DNA from: Phallusia mammillata
Taxonomy: Eukaryota > Chordata > Ascidiacea > Phlebobranchia > Ascidiidae
Length of the DNA stretch: 64,000 bases
Direction: 5' to 3'
Assembly: GCA_003260075.1 (NCBI GenBank)
Contig: QLIY01000048.1
Location: forward strand, 62,001 to 126,000
The position numbers and the translations under genes were made by a program. The notes beneath the pieces are model-generated. The model saw only the letters and a list, made by a program, of their open reading frames with translations. It was not told the DNA's origin and searched no databases. Of the stretch, positions 57,771-64,000 are shown one piece after another; the first letter of the stretch is position 1, and every line of letters begins with the position of its first letter.

Positions 57771-60700
57771 TTATTTTGTTGCCTTCAACTTTTCCATAAC
57801 GAGTTGTAAATTGTATTCACTCGTTGCAACGCTGCTATTTCGTTCTTCGTCGGTGAAATCTTCAGCCCTGAGTTTTGCTTTAATGGCTAAACTGTAGTAT
57901 TTTTTTGCATCTTTTAGTTGTGATTTTTGTCGATAAACAAAACCAAGGTTGTTTAACAGACGGCCGTATATTGAATGTTTAGAACTATCATCTCCGAAGG
58001 TCGTTTTGATTTGCTCCAGTGCTCTTTTGATTGTGATTTTACTCGCCGTTAAATCGCCAATCAAACGTTGACTCAACTCGATGTGATGGAAACAGCGGGC
58101 CTCTTGTAAGCATTGGGTTTCTTTGCTTATGCCCCTATGGTCTGAAATTTGTCGTCGCATTTCGTGCATGAGTGGAATCACGTGAAAGTTTATAGTCTTC
58201 CAATTTTTGCTGTGGTCGGTTTCTTTTAGCATAGCCTGTACAGTTGCATACAATCCTTCTGTGCACGAAACAATACCATCAGACGCAAGTTTGCTGTCGC
58301 TATGAAGAGCAAAATAATCCGCTGCAACGTGGTAGAACAAGATTGATTCAAAATACTTTTTGTCCGTGGTAATTCTTTTAGCGAACGTTTTTAGTTCATC
58401 AGCTGTGGTGTCAACTTTTCGTCGAACCAACACAAGAAGTTCCTGTTCAACAAGATCGGCCTTGTGGTATTTTTCTTCGTGAATCAGGCGAGTATAGTGT
58501 TTCACCAGTTGTGTTTTTTGGGAATTTTGTCCTAAACACAAACGATTTCGTGATTGCAACAAGACTAATAGTTTTACCAGAACCGTTATCACCTAATAAG
58601 TAGAATCATCATACAATACAGGAAAGAACATAAGTGTCATTATAGCATGGGAATATCAATGAGTCAAAATGTGACTTACCCGCAAATGTTTCAAGTGTAG
58701 CGGTGTCAGTATAAAGCAAGACCGCCATGTTTAATATTACCACAAAGGATATTAATGACAGTAAGCATATGGCGACAAATTCTGAAACAAGAAACACAAT
58801 TTGTTCGTAACCGTCTCGACTGGTTTCGCAAGAAAACAGACGAAAGGTAGCCTATACACCGGTTTGATGAGACATATACCAACACGGGTACAGAGTAGGG
58901 TATTTTAACTCAACGCCATGTATAAACTTTGACGACAAGACGATACGACTCCCACTTACTACGTCCAATACATCAAAATTGGATTTCCAGAGATAATGCT
59001 TATTTGAAAAAAAACCTTTAACTTTACAACCGACCTAACGAGCCAGCTTTCTGTGCCACGAATGTTAGGTGAGCAAAGGCGCTTTCATTTGTTAGGAGAA
59101 AAGCAAGCTGACAAAACTGCGACAGAAAAGATAACGCGTTCGTGATGTATAACTCATTTTTCAATTTACTTAAATTACCCTCACTCAATCCCTTCTTCTT
59201 TAAAAAAATCCCCACACCCTTTTTAAACTTACATTACATTTTTTTGCTATCATACAATAAGAACTTCAAACCCTACTTTTTTGCACGGTGATTTGCGATG
59301 AGTAAACGAAGCAAACTATGTACTAAAAATAACTTTCTATAAGGGTTCAAAAGTTTATGGCAAATCATATCATTTACTCATGCATACGTCACTAATCCTT
59401 GCGCCTATACTTGCATTTATTTAATTTCTTTATTTGCTTCTACGGCCTTACCTGCCTATAGTTACGACTTTATGTTACCCGTCTACTGCTGCTGGCAATC
59501 GCTACCTGCAAGAATCCCGCTTTTTGCAACACTTACTGCAATTTCCAATACCACTTGTCTTTTGCAACCCCCCTTCTGCTTTTTGCAAACGTTGATACTG
59601 CTCTCTGCATTGTGCAACCAACACCTGCATTACTGCAACTTTTGCTGGAAGACGTCACCTTTTGTGCGTTTTTGTTCCTATTTATCTTAAACTGGAGACG
59701 ATAATGTTGAGGCGGAGCCAAACAAAACACGAAAAAAATAAAAGTAAAGGATTGAAACACAGTTTAAAGACACTTCTCTTTATAACTTACTGAAAGATGA
59801 AACTTGGTTGTTACCGAGTTGACCTTCTTCTTGTGGGTCAAAAAGATCTAAAATATTGGATGGCATGAGAAATGTGTAAGGCGCTTGTCATATATATGAC
59901 ACCAAAAACGTTTTTAAAAAGCATCAACCGATTAAAAAATAATAATCGGTGAAAATGTATTGGAAAATTTGTAACTTGTTTGCAACAAATGTTTTCTTTT
60001 CAAAAAAAAATGACGTGATTAAACACCGTTATATGATCTAAAACATTAGCAAACACCATTAATCCCGAAACTATGTTCTTTTTTACAAAAGTTGCTTTTC
60101 ATTTGGAAATCGGTTACAGCTGCTCCGATTTTGTCAAACCTACAGTTAGGCTATACGCGCTTTGTACGTTATCCTTAATTTCTAGCGAAAAATACTACCT
60201 TACCCCTTAAAGGTTCAACAGGAGGTGGGTTTGGACGTCGCCTGATGACATAGTTGAAATTTGTGCCTAAAACTGAACCAACACAAAGATAAACTAAAAC
60301 CGGAAAAGTTCCTTTTTTGAAAACTTTAGTGCTTTACATATTTTGCTAGTGGATCAATTTCATTTAATTTGAAACCTTTTGTTTGTAATATGACCAATTA
60401 GCTTTGTACACTGACGAAGCTCCGAAAAACAAAATTTGAAAAAAACAACAACATTATGTTGCCGAAATAATCAAAACTATTCAAAAGCTGGAAGGGACAA
60501 AGCATTCGAACAGCCTAACGTACTAAATGTCTCTGATTGAGTAGGAGTATCGTCTGGAATCTCAGTTTGGTCGGGAGCGGCTGTAACTGTCGCAGAAACC
60601 GAATCTCTTGCTGGTGACTCTAAAAATAGGGGGGGGGGCAACAACATTATGTTGCCGAAATAATCAAAAATATTCAAAAGCTGGAAGGGACAAAGCATTC

Positions 60701-62550
60701 GAACTGCCTAACGTACTAAATGTCTCTGATTGAGTAGTATCGTCTGGAATCTCAGTTTGGTCGGGAGCGACTGTAACTGTCGCAGAAACCGAATCTCTTG
60801 CTGGTGACTCTAAAAATAGTAACACCGAAATTGGTAATAGTGTCAATGCTTTGTTTACATTAGAGTTGGGTTACAAGAAGCAGTCAAGCATTTCAGAAGA
60901 TATGACTTGACAACAAGATCTTGCGCTTTTCATCTGGGACACTGGGACCCAGGGACACAGAAACATGGTGGATTGTGTGTCGAAAGTCGATTTTTATAAA
61001 ACTACTTGACGCGATTTCTGCAAATGTTAGCTTCTAACATGGAAACGTCAGATCAGCCTTTAAATATTTATTGGTTTAACTTTATCACGTACCTGTTTGA
61101 TGTAACGCACTTTCATCTGATTCGTATGGCGGAGTTGAGCTTCTACTGTAGGTTTTCTCTCCGTTTGGTTCTACAAACAATAAACACATCAATCACCTGG
61201 TCAGATTTTGAAACAGCTTTACCTGGTTTTGAATTTTGTTCACCTTGAAAAGACCCCAAACGATATGAGAATAATTTGAGTGGAACCATCTTGTCCTTAG
61301 TTTTCTCTGGTTGTTGTTCATTTAGCTTGAGTTGCCTCACAACATCCGTCTCCTGCCGAAGCAGAGCGTCAGGATCTTGCTTGTCAAGTAGTTGCTGCAG
61401 AATGTCGACGACTTCATCCATGTTTGGGCGTTGTGACGGGTCTTGTGCCCAGCATCTCTTCATCAGTTGCACGAGTTGCTCCATGGTTTCCTTGTCATCA
61501 TCATCCAGAGTTTCCACCCACTCGTGTAGCTGCTGACAATCTGGTCTCATCCCTTGACCGACTCCTTCCAGTACCCGTTGTTTATTCTGTAATTGGTAAG
61601 GTTGCTTTCGCATTAAAACGGTGTAAGTGGTTATGCCAAATGCGTAAATATCAAGCTCTTTTGTCGGTTTCATGTACGGATCTCTTATTTTTTCTGGAGC
61701 GGTATAGTAGGGCGTGTATTGTTGCTTTTCTTTCCTGCTTCTTGCCAATGGATTTTGAGGTGTTGACGTGCTCAGAGTTGCTAGCTCCGCTGAACCGAAA
61801 TCAGCTATTTTGCACAGCAACGTTTCTGTCAGAAGAATGTTTCCTGGTTTTAAGTCCGCGTGAATAAGTCGTTTGTCGGGTAAATTATGACAAGCTTTAA
61901 TTCCTTTTGCAGTTTGAGTCAAAAACCGAAGACGCAGTGCGTTGCCCAAATCAATATTGGGTTCTAAAAGTAGTGTCTGTAGATCTCCTCCTTTGCAATA
62001 TTCCATGACGATCCCCATCGTAAAAGCCCACTCGACGTGGCCATGAACTTGAACTATATGTTCATTTTTTGCTTTTTGCAAATGTTGCATTTCTTGTTTA
62101 AATCTGTGGAATAAAAAACAGTTTGCTTGTCCCATCCAGAAAAGCCCAAGAACTATAAAATTACTAACGTTTTTTTCGTTAACGACTTTCCCCTTTCCCC
62201 TGTGGTAATAAGAAACGTCTTAACAGCCACATCGTGTTGTAAAAGTATGCTATGTCCAAACACAACATACGCAAAACCACCAGAGCCGGCCGCGTAATCT
62301 TTGGGGTTGCACAAAATTTCACCAGCATCAAATTCAACGACCTTTATAAGAAAAGTCCCTGATGATTTTTTAAATTAGTAAAATAAACTAGTGAAAATAA
62401 TGTAACAAAAACTAAGTTAGATTAAATTAAATGACAAAAAATAATTGTGAAATATATTATGAGAAGTGAAAGTTATTATAACTTAGTCTATATTATACAC
62501 CATAAATTACAATTTTCATTATTTTTACTTACATTCTCGTTCCCTTCCAT
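57771..62550 (-). CDS. RIPK/TKL-like protein kinase with hydrophobic segment and TPR-like C-terminus
   Basis: Eight exons in minus order: 62550-62533, 62341-62187, 62103-61223, 60809-60717, 60266-60204, 59847-59791, 58781-58680 and 58531-57771. They total 2130 nt, or 709 residues, in one frame. Start ATG 62550 (MEGNEN) is followed by a strong GTAAGT donor. The kinase has the glycine loop GSGGFAYVVFGH, VAVK lysine, helix-C Glu (FKQEMQ), catalytic loop HADLKPGNILL, DFG (ADFGSAEL), and TAPE in place of APE, so it should be active. HAD instead of HRD is a known variant and makes it a non-RD-type kinase. A Pro/Ser/Thr-rich linker follows (TVAPDQTEIPDD), then a hydrophobic stretch FVAICLLSLISFVVILNMAV and a helical C-terminus with a clear TPR (LLNNLGFVYRQKSQLKDAKK). 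A signalling kinase or adaptor is inferred. Exon 60809-60717 has a second allelic copy at 60619-60524. Confidence 0.8.
60431..60818. repeat. Allelic overlap covering the linker exon of the kinase gene
   Basis: About 190 bp repeats around a 10-G run at 60629-60638. Both copies contain the linker exon with intact splice sites. They differ by a 3-nt in-frame indel (DDTPTQSE against DDTTQSE) and an Ala/Val change, consistent with two functional alleles. Confidence 0.75.
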
Positions 62551-64000
62551 TGGGCAAGGTTTTAAGAAATATCTTGTTCAGTTTAAGTTGAAAGTGATTA
62601 TTTCTCCACTAGTTACATTCAAAACTGTGGGGCTACTGTGATCTTCTCCACATTTGAAATATCTGACGAAGCACTAAAAAGTTTGCAGTAAATAAATTAA
62701 TTTCCATTGTTTGTTTTAGTCGTTAGATAAAGGGTTTAATTTTAGAAACTACGATAAATTATTTTGACGACAAGCTGACAAACACATCTAAACTAACTGA
62801 TCGAAATTTGAAACGGAACTACCTCAAACAGCTATTTATAGGCACAAATCAGAGAACTCCTAGTTACTGAGCATATTGCTTTTACGTCACTAGTTACAAC
62901 ATCACATGACGTTAAGTAGGCAGCCACGGTGCTTGTTTTGCTGCGACCTTCTCTGTTCTGCAAATACAATTCTTCTGGGAAAAGCTCGAATACTAGGCTA
63001 CAAAAGCTAATTGCTCGCGTATAACATAATTGCTCGTCAGCGCAGCTACAGCCAACCGGACGGATCGCCTGCTTTTTTGCTAAATAATTATGGATGTAAT
63101 GTGAAAGAAAAAATTATGTAAAAAATTAACTTGCGCCTCACTTTTACTCCACTTCAACATCAACAAGCTTTTGAACCTTCCAAAATACCTAGTTGGCATC
63201 ACAAATGTGGGGCCCTAAGAGTTAAGACGACTAAATGAAAGGATTGACCTATACATTTGCACAAAGTAGGGGCTAACAAAATGTCAAGGCTTTTATGCAC
63301 CACGTTAATACAAAAGCATGGAGAATTAAATTTGCGTCAGATTTTTGACAATATTTTACTTGACAAATAAAACTGATATGTAAGATGTTTGTCAGTTAAT
63401 TGCCAAATACATAAAATTACAAATTAAGAAGATAAAACTGACAATATATTACAGGTGTGGCAAAATTTTTTGAAAGAACTTCCTTTACACAATGGTAATA
63501 AGAATCATATTTAAATTTTCGTGTTAAACGCAATCCAAATGACAAACGTTTATTAAAGTTTTTTCTGCAAATTATGTTAACAATAACGTTAAAAAAACTT
63601 TTACGTTTTCACTTTTTCCCAGGCATTTTGGTAAACTGACACATTTGAATAGATTTGGTAGGTGTGGTAGTGTTTTTCAATCCTTCAACGATTGTGGCGA
63701 AACCGTTTGCTGTTTTTTAAATAAAACGGCTGTCTTTCAGAAATTGCTAATATGCTCACAACTATCAAAGACGTAAATGCTGATAACACCGACTTTGGCA
63801 AACCTACAACTCAAACGTTTACTAATTACGTATGAGAAAACTTAAATATTGCTCACAATCTGCTCAATACACTGGTCTCTTCATATTTCTTGTGTGTCAT
63901 TATTAGCGGGATAAAACATTCCACGGTTTTATTTCAACGGGCAACACACAACACGCACAGCACAACGACACACGAAACAACCTTTCCATGATTCACAGCA
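62551..64000. other. Upstream flank of the kinase gene; no gene seen
   Basis: Should include the promoter of the kinase gene. A possible alternative 5' exon on the minus strand near 62679-62642 (reading ASSDISNVEKIT) would splice in phase but has a weak donor. The remaining sequence is AT-rich with no ORF, RNA gene or repeat I can support. Confidence 0.4.

Noticed and set aside
58531..58592. Walker A-like GDNGSGKT on the minus strand just upstream of the TPR exon
   Set aside because: It splices in phase from 58680 but leads to a stop soon after. An acceptor at 58532 (TTTGTGTTTAG) gives the long TPR frame in phase, so the P-loop is most likely chance or relic sequence in the intron. RNA junctions would settle it.
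61097..61149. Possible minus-strand exon reading VEAQLRHTNQMKVRYIKQ between the kinase and linker exons
   Set aside because: Splice signals exist, but its 53-nt length shifts phase and puts a stop in the downstream exons. Skipping it keeps all later exons open.

Overview
This is eukaryotic DNA, AT-rich and intron-dense, with short GT-AG introns and only about 0.25 to 3 kb between most genes. The gene content (a ZGRF1-type helicase with an N-terminal ZGRF1 domain and a GRF zinc finger, a ten-cysteine Ly6/uPAR protein, a chymotrypsin-fold protease, LRR, CH/ankyrin and RIPK/TKL-like kinase proteins), the density of small hAT-type MITEs and very high allelic divergence fit an invertebrate chordate, most likely a Ciona-like ascidian. 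That species assignment is inference. I built all exon models by hand from splice signals and reading-phase continuity. No homology search was run, so family names rest on recognised motifs.

The assembly dominates how the window reads. About 29 poly-G runs occur, most of them 10 G long (10 to 13 counting templated G). Most 10-G runs separate two near-identical copies of the same sequence, so they look like minimum-size gap placeholders between overlapping allelic contig ends that were not merged. Longer runs (17, 60, 69, 87 and 1023 G, the last preceded by the only N) look like sized gaps. Every apparent tandem duplication at these runs should first be read as two alleles.

Layout. 1-1537 (+): 3' end of an LRR protein. 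2751-3820 (+): secreted Ly6/uPAR-like protein. 4426-28859 (+): a roughly 29-exon ZGRF1 homologue whose C-terminal helicase has unusual core motifs. Its 6.8-kb intron holds an intronless antisense gene at 16395-21063 (-) and a MITE, and two more MITEs lie in later introns. 29103-31971 (+): six-exon trypsin-like serine protease. 31972-34578: intergenic, with a hAT fragment and a perfect 27-bp inverted repeat. 34579-40495 (+): a newly reconstructed small-exon gene for a single-pass membrane protein. 42781-56297 (+): a complete 27-exon gene for a protein with two calponin-homology-like domains followed by ankyrin repeats. 57771-62550 (-): an eight-exon gene for a RIPK/TKL-like kinase with a hydrophobic segment and a TPR-like C-terminus. 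62551-64000: no gene seen.

The genes do not form an operon-like or single-pathway cluster. The closest physical link is the antisense gene inside ZGRF1. The strongest candidates for new biology are the altered ZGRF1 helicase core, the CH-CH-ankyrin protein, the kinase-TPR protein and the small-exon membrane protein. A MITE insertion captured next to its empty-site allele gives direct evidence of recent transposon polymorphism.
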